Source: Persicaria tinctoria (Eukaryota > Streptophyta > Magnoliopsida > Caryophyllales > Polygonaceae). From it: a stretch of 64,000 bases of DNA. The DNA is taken from the NCBI GenBank assembly GCA_037127255.1, contig JBANSL010000013.1:4838188-4902187 (forward strand), written 5' to 3'. The translations under genes were made by a program, and so were the position numbers. How positions within the stretch are numbered: position 1 is the first letter of the stretch; the number at the start of each line of letters is the position of its first letter. A model generated the notes under the pieces. That model searched no databases, was not told the origin of the DNA, and worked only from the letters and a program-made list of their open reading frames with translations. This document shows positions 11,832 through 31,914 of this stretch, piece by piece.

Positions 11832-14627
11832 CTATGTTCGGTGCTTGCTTGATTCGCGCCTTGAAGCCAATTTTTGCTGCCTTATCTGCTCTTTAAACTT
11901 TGCGATGAACTCATCCGCCTTCCTATCAATCTCGCTGTTTCCATCTTCGTCTTCATTCAGGTAGTTCGTAGCACAAGTCTTCCCCTCCGATCTCTCCTTG
12001 TTCCTGTCTAGTTCTAGGGAAGAAGTTTCACCTCTTTCATGCTTTCTACCATCATGATTCCTATCATTTGATCGCTCAGTCAAGGGCGGTGCATTCCTCG
12101 CATTCTTTCCGCTGATACCAATTGATATAATGACGACATCTTGCCTCTCCCGTACCCTCTCTAACGATGCATTGTCATTGGTACAGCTTGGCTCCAAGGT
12201 GATTGCACGAGGCCTAACCGTTCTAACAGATTTTCCTCTGGTGGAACTCTTGTTGGTTAGAGTAAGAGTTGGTTCGACATCTAACTTGAGGCAATCCCAG
12301 CCACACTTTCCGCTCCTACTAGCTTCCGCATTCTTGCCTTTCTTGCTAAACTCCTTCGTCTCGTCTCTTGATCCTTTCCACAGGTCTCTGTCGAAGAAAG
12401 AGCTGCAGCTGAACCGGCGTGAATGTGATGTTCTTGATAATGTTTTCGTGCCGCGTTCTAGCTTGCTCAGCGAGGAGCTAGCACCGAGATGAGCACCGCT
12501 TGCTTCTGTTGATGCATTGATAGGTGAAGCTGCCTTGTGAGGTATGTTCTCGCACTCGAAATCGCCCATGGATGTACTGTTGAGAGGTGATCTGTGCACA
12601 TTTTCATCAACAGAAAATCCATCAATGTATCTGCTTGATTTCGGCTCAATTGTTGAAGCAAAATCATGAGACGAACTCGACAACGATTGAGAGGATGGTG
12701 TATCACAACTACTATCAGTTCTCGACTTCATCGTGCCTTTTACATCTTTGCGGATATGGCCCCTTTTTCTTGATCTTCGACACCTTGATCCAACCCTCCT
12801 TGGAGACATATCATTATCCTTCCATGAAGTGTCAGCTTCCTTGCTTTCTTTTTGCAGAATCGGCATCTCTGTCGTTGGAGATTCCGATGCAGGAGAGCAC
12901 CAAGGCGGGATTGGTGACCGAAAAGACTCTGAATGTTGCCGTTTTTCATCTTCCCATTGCGGAATTTCTGTCTCAAAGCTCGGTGATTCGGATACAGCTG
13001 AACACAATGGTGGTACCGATTCAGTGTCCTCATGTAAAGAAGCATCACCAATTTGTTCCTTGGAATCCACCATCCTTGAATCCTCGACTTCAATGGGCGC
13101 CAATTCAGCTACAGAAGATCTGAAAGGAGAAGAGCCCTTAGATGAAGAAGGCCTAAAAGATCTTATGCTGACATTAGCCACTTCTTCATTAGGATCCACC
13201 ACAATCGGAAGCGATTTCGATGGCGTAGGTTGAGAAACAAACACATTTTCTTGGATTACAGGCCCACTCCATGAGCTCTCTACCTCCTCATCTTCCCTCC
13301 AAGAATCTCTCCTTCCCGACGAAGGCGGAAAGTTAGTGTCAGTGGGATATATTGGGATTGTTGTTGTTGAAGCAAATAGCTCGGTTTCCCTCGAATTCTT
13401 GACTTCCATGGGTATCGATTCGGATAAAAAAGACCTAAAATCATCCTTGTGATCCACCATCATCGGAATCGATTTCGAAGAGGTCTCCACCTCCACTCTT
13501 TCCCTCCAAAAATGACCTCTTTCCATCAACTTAGTGTCAACATGTAAAGAATCAACACCAACATTTTCTTCCATGAAATTAACCCTCATGGATCTTGATT
13601 TCAAAGATGGAGATGAAGCAAAGAGCTCGGTTTCCCTCGAATTCTCGACACCCATGGGAGTCGATTCGGATAAAGAAGGCCTAAAATCATCCTTATGATC
13701 CGCCATCATCGGTATCGATTTCGAAGAGGTCTCCACCTCCACTCTTTCCCTCCAAAAATGACCCCTTTCAAGCAAGTTTGTGTCGACATGTAAAGAAGCA
13801 ACACCAACATTTTCCATGGAATTAACCCTCATGGATCTTGATTTCAAAGATAGTGGTGAAGGAAACACCTCGGTTTCCCTCGAATTCGATCCGGATAAAG
13901 GATCCGCCATCATCGGAGGCGATTTCGAAGAGCTCTCCACCTCCACATCTTCCCGCCAAAAATTGCCCCTTTCCATGGATGAAGATGAGCGCAACGGCGA
14001 AGATCGATTCGACAGAGAAGGCCCAGAATCCCCAGAACTGGATCGATTAGGCCAATCCCAAGGAGCTGGTGAAGATCCCGCCATGTCTTCCTCGGAGCCA
14101 CAGCTGCTCGAGCCATCAGCTTCGAGTTCGAGCTCGCTCGCGCACTCTTCGTCGCTGTCACTCTCCTCCACCCGTGACCGCAGACTCCGAACCGGCAAAT
14201 CCAACGGCTCGCAATCAAACTCGAAACTCGCGGGCCTCACCACAGCCGTCGGATCGAACCCATTGGGGTATGGATTTGGGTGCTCGAAGCTGAAAATTGA
14301 CGAAGCGTGGAGGACATTGGGTGGATTGATGGCAGGGGAGATGGGAATCGGTGTTGGGATTCGGGACCTCCGACGGCCAAACAAGCCGTAGGAGACGAGA
14401 ATGCCGATGATGAAGAGTCGGAGAAGCTCCCAGCATTTGGAAAAGACAGTGCCGGAGACGAAATCCGGCGGGTGGGGCGGAAGCAGGGGGAGAGCAGAGA
14501 GAAACAGAGCAATGAGAAGGAGCCTGAAGAGGAAGCCTGAGCAGAAGAGGTAACCTCTTCTGGCTGAGGGTTTTGGGTGCAGTTGGGAGAGGCAATGTGG
14601 GTCCTCCCAGGCATCAAAATCCGCCAT
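11832..14627 (-). CDS. DUF4408/DUF761 domain protein, 931 aa, membrane-anchored
   Basis: One long exon, with ATG at 14627 and the stop at 11832-11834. The N-terminus has two hydrophobic stretches (about residues 27-55 and 66-85) of the DUF4408 type. The C-terminus has EIDRKADEFIAKF, the DUF761 'cotton-fibre' motif, followed by a basic tail. The roughly 780 residues between are Ser/Glu-rich and of low complexity. They hold tandem repeats starting with ERG(N/H)FWRE at about residues 217, 287 and 367 and a diverged copy at about 437; the second and third are almost identical. Function is unknown in the family; a membrane-tethered scaffold role is only a guess. Many antisense open frames between 12130 and 14540 are shadows of the repetitive codon pattern. 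It converges with the FEI gene. Coding status is strong because the frame is 2.8 kb long with conserved ends. Confidence 0.85.
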   Translation of the reverse strand: MADFDAWEDPHCLSQLHPKPSARRGYLFCSGFLFRLLLIALFLSALPLLPPHPPDFVSGTVFSKCWELLRLFIIGILVSYGLFGRRRSRIPTPIPISPAINPPNVLHASSIFSFEHPNPYPNGFDPTAVVRPASFEFDCEPLDLPVRSLRSRVEESDSDEECASELELEADGSSSCGSEEDMAGSSPAPWDWPNRSSSGDSGPSLSNRSSPLRSSSSMERGNFWREDVEVESSSKSPPMMADPLSGSNSRETEVFPSPLSLKSRSMRVNSMENVGVASLHVDTNLLERGHFWRERVEVETSSKSIPMMADHKDDFRPSLSESTPMGVENSRETELFASSPSLKSRSMRVNFMEENVGVDSLHVDTKLMERGHFWRERVEVETSSKSIPMMVDHKDDFRSFLSESIPMEVKNSRETELFASTTTIPIYPTDTNFPPSSGRRDSWREDEEVESSWSGPVIQENVFVSQPTPSKSLPIVVDPNEEVANVSIRSFRPSSSKGSSPFRSSVAELAPIEVEDSRMVDSKEQIGDASLHEDTESVPPLCSAVSESPSFETEIPQWEDEKRQHSESFRSPIPPWCSPASESPTTEMPILQKESKEADTSWKDNDMSPRRVGSRCRRSRKRGHIRKDVKGTMKSRTDSSCDTPSSQSLSSSSHDFASTIEPKSSRYIDGFSVDENVHRSPLNSTSMGDFECENIPHKAASPINASTEASGAHLGASSSLSKLERGTKTLSRTSHSRRFSCSSFFDRDLWKGSRDETKEFSKKGKNAEASRSGKCGWDCLKLDVEPTLTLTNKSSTRGKSVRTVRPRAITLEPSCTNDNASLERVRERQDVVIISIGISGKNARNAPPLTERSNDRNHDGRKHERGETSSLELDRNKERSEGKTCATNYLNEDEDGNSEIDRKADEFIAKFKEQIRQQKLASRRESSKHRT
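13270..13985 (-). repeat. Tandem coding repeats within the DUF4408 gene
   Basis: Blocks containing the FWRERVEVE and SKSIPMM coding sequence recur with spacing of about 207-246 bp. Copies begin (minus-strand sense) near 13977, 13770 and 13527, and a diverged one near 13320. The middle two are nearly identical at DNA level over about 200 bp (compare 13380-13540 with 13620-13780). This suggests recent unequal exchange or slippage that kept the frame. Confidence 0.85.
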
Positions 14628-14971
14628 TGAAGGGGGTTGGAGGTGTGTGGAGTTGGGGATGGGGTGTGTTGATTGAAAATGGGGGAAAAGGAGGGGACAA
14701 AGGGAGAGAAATCAGTGGGAAAAAGTCCTCCTTGTTTACCGTTGTGTTTAGATTGTGGTGTTTCCTTTTTGAACATTTGGATGATTTGGTGGGAACACTT
14801 CTATGATGGTGGATTTTGTTGGGGCTTTCATTTTGATTTTTGGATAATGGGGGGCAATTAATTTATTCATTGGGGAGTTTGGGATTGTCTGTGATGTGGG
14901 TAGACTGGATCTGGTTGGAACAGTGAAGACTTGGTGATTCACTGATTCATAATCAATTGGGTTGAAACAGT
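14628..14971. other. Upstream region of the DUF4408 gene
   Basis: No gene. G-rich on the plus strand, so C/T-rich on the coding (minus) strand, consistent with a 5' UTR and promoter. No TATA box could be fixed with confidence. Confidence 0.4.
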
Positions 14972-16350
14972 GTTTTTTTTTTATTTGAAATTGCGAAGCA
15001 TTGAGTCGTCAGGAGGAGATGAGTTCAAGAACACAAAGTCCAGATGCAATGATCGGTCGACATGATGACTCTCAGTAGAGAGGAAGCTGCCTAAGGATAT
15101 TAGACTGTCGGAGACAATCATTCAGAATCTCCAGGAGGCAACGCACAACCTCTGAGGCTGTTAATAATGTTTAGGTTGTCGCCTTCGATTATTAGTTCTG
15201 TTATTTGTAGTTTTAGCACAACGTTGATGTCATGCCAGAGGCCAAGCCCCTCAGAGCCAGATATAGAGGGGATGGAGGAAAGGCCAACGCCGCAATAAAT
15301 AGGGGTGCCTGTATGGTTTCTTATAATGAACCCGTAAGTGCCTTTAGAGGAAGCGGAAAAAAAAACCATCAAAGTTGAGTTTGTAGGTCCCTACGGGAGG
15401 GTGTCGCCACTTTGCGTTGCTTCTTTTTCGTGTTTTTGTGTTTTGGTTATTTGCAGTTTGGTGGGAGTTGTGTTGTTCTTTAGGGTCATCATTACTTTCT
15501 TTGAAAACCTTCCATAAAAAAAATTGACCTTTTATAAACAAGACAATACCTCTTATGTCAGGAATGTTTCCGCCAAATAACGTTTTGTTTCGGAAGTACC
15601 AAAGACTCCACTAGGTAAAGACTAGAGTAGAGAAGCGCTGAGCCCCAACTCTTTCTTTTATATCTTGAATGGTCTCATTTAATGTTGTTTCTTGCAGGAA
15701 ACAATTGTTTATGATCATTACTAATACTAATGATGGGTCTATGGGCGTAATTGTCTCACGTGAGATGGGGCAACCCCAAAGCAAATGAGCAAGGTCCTCA
15801 TAATGTAGGCATGTGGTAGGTATCCCGAAACCACAGGAGGCAATTTTCACCAAAGTCGGAAGGCCATTTTTTGTGATTTTCCATAGTAGAGTTTTAACCT
15901 TTAGTGGTACATCTAGGTTCCAAATTCATTTCATGTCAAATTTTTAGTGATTTTTTGAGTTGTTAATCATTGAAATTGCAGAGTTTGTAGAAAACCAACC
16001 ATTTTTGCTCAATTTCCAGTATAGTCTATCTGTATGAATTTTGGTAGGAATAGGAGTGGCTAATATTTGTTTTATTACTTCTGCTGGTATTATATTTTGG
16101 TACATAGTGTTAAGTTTTCCTAGGTCCCAGGTCTTGCTTTCTGTTATAAAATTCTGAACTCTTAAGTTGGTGTCAACTGTCAACTCGTTGGTATGTCAAA
16201 AGATAGTCGATCAAAGGCTCACTACCAATCCAATGATCGGACCAGGAGCTAATACTTTTGCCATTGTCAATTGACCATTGAAGATCGGTCTTAAATAGAG
16301 GGATTAATTTTGTAAGTTGAAACCATTGCCAAGATGAATCTCCCCGTTTC
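14972..16350 (-). pseudogene. LINE (non-LTR retrotransposon) 3' end, decayed
   Basis: Read on the minus strand there is, in order: part of the region after the reverse transcriptase (WSIDNGKSISSW near 16270), the zinc-binding zf-RVT region (HYEDLAHLLWGC near 15790), the linker before RNase H (GTYKLNFDG near 15390), an RNase H-like domain (GTYGFIIRNHTG, IIEGDNLNII, 15118-15372) and a decayed tail to about 15000. A T-run at 14973-14981 is the complement of the poly(A) tail. The frame is broken at several places (near 15360, 15550 and 15900). The 3' part matches the copy at 50228-51152 in layout and wording, so both belong to one LINE family. No clear target duplication was found. Confidence 0.85.
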
Positions 16351-16531
16351 TAATATACATGATTTTGTGTACTTAGTTTTTGTCAAATAAACCCTAATCC
16401 ATATCTATCAATCGGCGCGCGATCGGTTTAAGTTTCTTAATTAACGTATTCATAACTATAAATAATTACAATTTAGAATTGAATGTTTATAATAATATGC
16501 ATATATTAATTAATTAATTTGATATATGTAG

Positions 16532-17172
16532 ATGGATTCCTTTTGGCCTGAATTCAGTGACGATTGGTACTTCGATGAGATGTTCGACAACAACGAAGAT
16601 GACAAACTTACAAAAGAGATCGAAGAGTTATTGGGTGAAGATAAGGACGAAATAGAGTTGACGACTTGCAAACAATATGGAGTCGGAAAGGTGCTGAAAG
16701 CGCCATTAATCAAGAAGCTTGGAGAAGATGAAGACGAAGATGAGGAGTCGAAGGCTGATTTTCCGAAGAAGAAGAGGCGGCTTGTAGAGTTGAGCAAGGA
16801 AGAATACGAGGAAAAGATGAGAGCTACTCAAGCAAAGCTCCGTCAGAGTTACCAACAAACTTGTAAGTGCCCTAATTAATACTTAAAATTAAACTCTCCC
16901 AAATCTTTCACTAGATACTGTATACCTGTGTTTATATATATGATAATTAATGTATTTGTTTCAATTCATATATGTACGTACAGTGCCAACAAGGCATTCT
17001 AAAGTTGTGGATGTCGGGATCCCTCGAGCCCTCCAAGAAGTGCGCGGGAGCTAACAACATGGACCGGAGGAAGAAACCATCAACCACTGGTACCGTGCAG
17101 CAAAGGATAATGAGGAAGCTACAAGCTTTGAAGTCGAAGAAAGCTACTGTTGTTGCACCTAAAAGGCGTTAA
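16532..17172 (+). CDS. Small acidic protein of unknown function, probably two exons
   Basis: The ATG at 16532 opens a frame that begins MDSFWPEFSDDWYFDEMF. It is strongly acidic in its first 80 residues, then carries PKKKRR, a classical nuclear localisation signal, and a short Glu/Lys helix. Left unspliced it ends at 16879 (115 aa). A perfect donor (GTAAGT) at 16863 and an acceptor (CAG) ending at 16983 suggest a second exon. Joining these gives a 23-residue end that stops at 17055. The other frame of that second exon is open to TAA 17170-17172 and encodes a very basic tail (VQQRIMRK, APKRR), but it does not join in phase. No family is recognised. It is just downstream of a dead LINE but does not look transposon-derived. 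Real gene likely; exact C-terminus uncertain. Confidence 0.5.
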
Positions 17173-17792
17173 CACGGTGATCTTGCATTATGTTCAAGTT
17201 ATGTTTCTGCATAAACACAAGGACCATTGCGGTCAATTGAGTTGTATAGTGTAACAGTAACTCAAAAACACCCGCACAAAAGATATCAAACATGTGGTAA
17301 ATAAATGTTTTTTTTTTTAAAAAAAAGGCAAACTGGCCTAAAATCGTCTAACTACAAGCCACTTTAATTTGTTATTTTTATCCTCAGCCACTTAATCGTA
17401 ATTATATGAGAGATACATTCCCTGCCGTTCTACCCCACTTGAGCTCTAGATGAAAGTCACCAAGAACAGAGGCAGAAGCAAGGATCGAACCAAGACCTCC
17501 TTGTCACCCCCTTTGCTCCACACCACTAAGCCACCCCGACTGGGACGTGGCAAAGTCTTTTGCGATTTAAAAAAAAAAAGACAGTTTTACAAAACACTAA
17601 TCTATCCAAAATTTGATATATCTCTAGTATTTTTAATAAATAATTTCATCTAGTTTTTAATTTATTTAAGCTAAAGTTTTAGCATGCCATATAAGGTTAG
17701 AGAGCAACAGAAATAATAAAGGCGCTATGAGATCACGAATGTGTTACAGGAGGTAACAGGAGATTTGCTCCGGTTTGTATCAACCAAACCGG
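17173..17792. other. Intergenic DNA with a tRNA-like SINE head
   Basis: Between two 3' ends. At 17460-17545, on the minus strand, is a tRNA-like head with a box-A-like TGGCTTAGTGG and box-B-like GGTTCGATCC, as in the SINE at 38318-38527. No target duplication was found. The rest shows A/T runs only. Confidence 0.5.
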
Positions 17793-27886
<10,094 letters not shown>

Positions 27887-29368
27887 CTTCTGAATCCTCT
27901 CTCTCCCCTCCCCTTAATGAAGAACGATGGCTCGCCAGAAGCTCGGGGGCGGGCAAAAACACAGAGCACGGTTGCTTCGTTCTTTACATATACTTTCCAC
28001 TATGAATATGTATTTACATCTTTTTACCCCCAAATATTTTCAAATTAGGGCAAACACAATATTTGTACCGATTTATTGGGGTTGTTATAATGTTATGTGT
28101 GCGACGAATTTATCACCGTTTGCGAGGTTAAAATCACTGACTCCCCGAGTTGGTAGTCCCCAACACTCCCGCCAAGCAGGCATCAGCACACGAGCTCGAG
28201 CCACTAGTTGCTGACACCGACTTTGAAGAATCCCAAAGTTGGCATTCCCACCATGCGTTTGACGAGATTAGGCCGTGTGAATAGCAAGCCCTGATTTATT
28301 TCCCTTACATTTTAGAAAATCCCTAATAAAGGAGTATGTATGTATGAATGAAGTGGTTAACATGTACATAATTTTTTATTTTAGTATCAGATCAAGACAT
28401 ATAATACATTTTTTTTTTACAATAGGTAAAAAATAAGACATAATATATGTTAAAATATAATTGTCAACATGAAAAATATATACTAATGACTCGTCATATA
28501 GAAGGGGACAAACAACACCAGCAAGCCTCCATCTAGCTCCGTGATTAGGTGGAACAGAGAACCTTCTGCCTTTCGCGATTTGAATGATTCTGTAAACCAT
28601 TGAACTATTGCGGATAAAAAAAATAAAAAAAGCAGTGTACGTAATGTAATAACTAGATAAATTACAATATGGTGTTATTAATGAGGAATGAACACGGCCT
28701 TTTACAGTTTGATGATAAAAAAAATTGAGATTATGATAGATTTAACTAATAGTTGAATGGTTTATCTCTTTATTACATTATAATGTAATGGCCTTTATCA
28801 TTCCTTTCTTAGCCCATTTTTAATCTGTTATGATCCTAAGATCAGGTATGTAAAAGCTTGACTTTCATGGTGGAATTGAGAGAGGAAGGGAAGGAGAAAG
28901 CCTAATTTCTTACTCCGTAGTAATTACACTTATTACCATTATTATTACAATTACTAACATAATGGAAACAAACACGCCCTCAAAATATTTATAAATAGTG
29001 TAGTAATTTAACATTTTTTACACATGAAAGAGTTACATGAGTTAAACGCAAAAGGAAGAATAGCAAAATATATCCCAAATTCATAAGAGGTTTGCAAATA
29101 TACCTTGTTTTTTATGTTATTGCAAATATGCCTAATTTTATTACAAAAAATACCTAATAAAAAATTGCAGATTTGCCCAAAAGGAAAAAAAATTAGGTGA
29201 CTTAATTAAAAAAAACATAAATATATATAAAAAAGTAGTTTGGGGGGGGGGGAAGGAGATAAAATCGATAGAAAAAAACCGGAAAAAAAGGGGGAAAAAA
29301 AGGAAATAAAAACTGAAAATATACCTAAATTAAAAGACAGAAAAAAGAAAGAAAAAATATCATGACAG
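27887..29368. other. Intergenic DNA upstream of the RECQL2 gene
   Basis: The first hundred bases are C/T-rich on the plus strand and probably hold the RECQL2 leader and promoter. The rest is AT-rich with A/T and G runs (a run of 10 G near 29241). No gene seen. A copy of the recurrent TACTCCGTA word is at about 28912. Confidence 0.4.
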
Positions 29369-29402
29369 TATAAAAACAAGACATTAACAGGGTACTCCTA
29401 TC

Positions 29403-30211
29403 GAATTATCGCAGCTTATGAGCAACTAACAGGTAAAACAATAAGCTGCAATAATAACCAGAACACAAGTATCACAGAAATACTACAATCTAAACCGGTT
29501 ATTCCGAATTTTGGAGACCTTTGTTTCGTTTGGCAATCAATTTGGGAATCCAGAAATAACAAAATTTTCAAAAACAAAAACCTTGACTCTATCTTAAAAA
29601 TTGCGGCTCGGTCTTATTTGCAGGTTAGAGATTGGTTGTGTGCCAATCCCAACAAAAGTCCGACACAAAACACACGGAGACATACGATCAAATGGAAAAA
29701 ACCTCCCAGAGCTACCTACAAAGTTAATGTAGATGGCTCAACTAAACCTACCGGTTTTTGCCAGGTAGGTGGGATTCTTAGGGATTGTGAGGGAATTGTG
29801 ATGGATACTTTTCAGCATCAGGTAGATAGCGGTTCAGCTATCCAAACCGAAGCAGCTGCATTTTGTGCAGGTACAAAACTAGCTTTGGAAAGAGGATTAC
29901 GAAGAGTTGTAATAGAAGGTGACTGTTTAGAGGTAGTCAAGGCCATAAATGATAATGCAAGGCCAAGATGGGAGATTTAGTGGCAAATTGAGCAAATCAA
30001 GAAGATGCAACCCGAATTCGAGCATATAGAGTTCAGACATTGCTTTCGTGAAGCTAATGGTGCAGCCGACTTCATAGCTAGAACTATTGATATTTGTAAT
30101 ATGTATACTCTCCCTTTGGATAGGGAATTCTGTAACATCACCCGCAAGGATGATCAGGGCTGTGTTCTGTTTTAAGAACCGCCCCCTTTTTGCCTACTAA
30201 AAAAAAAAAAA
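29403..30211 (+). mobile_element. 5'-truncated LINE with poly(A) and 17-bp target duplication
   Basis: The flanks carry the same 17 bases, AACAGGGTACTCCTATC, at 29386-29402 and 30212-30228. The insert of about 809 bp ends in a run of A. On the plus strand it encodes the linker before RNase H and an RNase H-like domain (YKVNVDGSTK, VDSGSAIQTEA, VIEGDCLEVVKAI, FREANGAAD). An in-frame TAG at 29978-29980 cuts the domain, so it is dead. The 5' part with endonuclease and reverse transcriptase is absent, as expected from incomplete target-primed reverse transcription. Its RNase H sequence differs from the LINE copy at 50 kb, so it is another subfamily. Confidence 0.9.
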
Positions 30212-30412
30212 AACAGGGTACTCCTATCAATATGACAAGATACAAAAACAAATGTTGGGAAGGAGATGCTTAAACATTGACAGGATATTGTTATACACAT
30301 ATCAGGATACAAAACAAAACGTAGCCACCTTTCACCCCGAAATCCCTGTCTTTTGTTCAGTCGGGACATCATTCACCTACGTTTTGACACCTGACAAGAA
30401 TATAACTATATC

Positions 30413-30519
30413 GAGACTCCTTCAGTCGGGACATCATTCAATCGGGACTTGTGGGTAATACCCATAGGTCTCCGATTCGAACTCCGGGATGATCGCTCTT
30501 TATTTACCAAATTCCAGGA
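30413..30519 (+). mobile_element. Short tRNA-like SINE, ~107 bp
   Basis: Flanked by TATAACTATATC (30401-30412) and TATAGCTATATC (30520-30531), a 12-bp target duplication with one mismatch. The interior shares ACTTGTGGGTA, ACCCATAGGTC, GATTCGAA(C/-)(C/T)CC and GCTCTTTATTTAC with the element at 57024-57133. GATTCGAACTCC is a box-B-like sequence. It interrupts the first unit of the tandem array. Confidence 0.7.
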
Positions 30520-31182
30520 TATAGCTATATCCTGACAGGATAAAAACAAGACATTGATAGGTTATTTTTATCAACATGACATGATAAAAAACAATTGTTT
30601 ACATGAAGACACTTAAACATTGACAGGTATTTTTATACACATGTCAAGATATAGAATAAAACGTAGCCACTTTAAATGAGAAAATGTCATAGCCACCTTT
30701 CACCCCGAAATCCTTGTCTTTTATTTGGTCGAAACATCATCCAGACATTCACATATATTTTGACACTTGACATGAACACACATATATCTTGATAGGATAA
30801 AAACAAGACATTGGCATGGAATTCTTATGAACATGACATGATAAAAAAAAATATATTGACAGGAAGACACTTAAACATTGTCAAGATATTGTTATACACA
30901 TGTTAGGATACAGAACAAAACGTAGCCACCTTAAAAGAGGAAATGTCGTAGCCATCTTTCACCCCGGAATCCTTGTCTTTTATTTAGTCGAGACATCATT
31001 CAGACATTCACCTATGTTTTGACACGTGACATGAACATTGTATCCTGATAGGATAAAAACAAGACATTGGCATGGAATTCTTATGAACATGATAAAAAAA
31101 AATATTGACAGGAAGACACTTAAACATTGTCAAGATATTATTATACACATGTTAGAATACAGGACAAAACGTAGCCACCTTT

Positions 31183-31489
31183 AAAACATTATAATTATCC
31201 ATAAAAACACCGGTCCTGTTCCGGTGGAGTTTAAGGGAAACTCTACAAAATAGAGTTTCTCATTCCTCTCTCAAAAAATAAAATAAAATAAAAAATACAA
31301 AAAATTGAGGATGGTGGTGGGGGAGGGAAAGGAGGAGGGAGGATTTTTAACCACTGATTTTAAAATCAGTGGTTGAGATCCTCAACTCTATGGTAGAGTT
31401 TTTTTACAAACTCTATCCAAACTGCTCCCTAAAACGACTATCGCCTTAAAGAAAACTATCAAAAACATTATAATTATCCATAAAAACAC
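31183..31489. repeat. 28-bp direct repeat flanking ~250 bp of unknown DNA
   Basis: The same 28 bases (AAAACATTATAATTATCC plus the following TAAAAACAC part) occur at 31183-31210 and 31462-31489. Between them is a segment with several short hairpins around GAGTTT/AAACTC words and a GA-rich stretch. It could be an insertion with an unusually long duplication, or a segmental repeat. Confidence 0.6.
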
Positions 31490-31914
31490 TATCGGTACCA
31501 CTTGAGTACTTACAACAATGAAGGGTTTGTGCTGAATTTGCTAGAGATCTTTATACCATTAGGGATTTTATATAAACTCTTCATAAAGGTTTAATCAGGA
31601 CAAAGCCCTATTAACAAATAATGACCATATACTAAAATGTGGAAGGGGTAAAGAAGGGTGAAATGATGGCAAAGTATAACACTTACAACTCCTTATCACA
31701 AATGAATTATACCCACCCCAACTTTTTATACTAACCTTCAGTAAAACTGTAACAAAAAATCAAATTTTTATCACTATTTCATTCTCATCCTTATGCTGTG
31801 ATATGAATCTTCTCCTTGGTCTAGTAGTGGCGTTTCGGACCACTTCGATTTGATGTATCTGTATCGAAAAACCCGACGAGCTGGAACACGAATATGGCAG
31901 CGCGACGATGATCA
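31490..31914. other. 3' flank of the PMT gene
   Basis: No gene. The part nearest 31914 is probably the 3' UTR of the minus-strand methyltransferase gene. Frames that appear to extend the last exon here are in other phases. Confidence 0.4.

Larger units (their letters stand above)
29369..31182. repeat. Tandem array of ~255-bp units, interrupted by a LINE and a SINE
   Basis: Four units start with ATAAAAACAAGACATT at about 29370, 30540, 30797 and 31052. They share TTAAACATTG, TATACACAT, AAAACGTAGCCACC, TTTCACCCCG and TTTTGACAC in the same order. The second and third are about 255 bp and the fourth is cut short near 31182. The first is split by a LINE (29403-30211) and a SINE-like element (30413-30519). 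No ORF is conserved between units. Confidence 0.85.

Noticed and set aside
12130..14540. Several open frames on the plus strand and in other minus frames opposite the 931-residue gene
   Set aside because: They mirror the Ser/Glu-rich repetitive codons of the minus-strand gene and have no family features of their own.
17460..17545. tRNA gene on the minus strand
   Set aside because: Box A and box B are present but no full cloverleaf could be drawn; it fits a SINE head.
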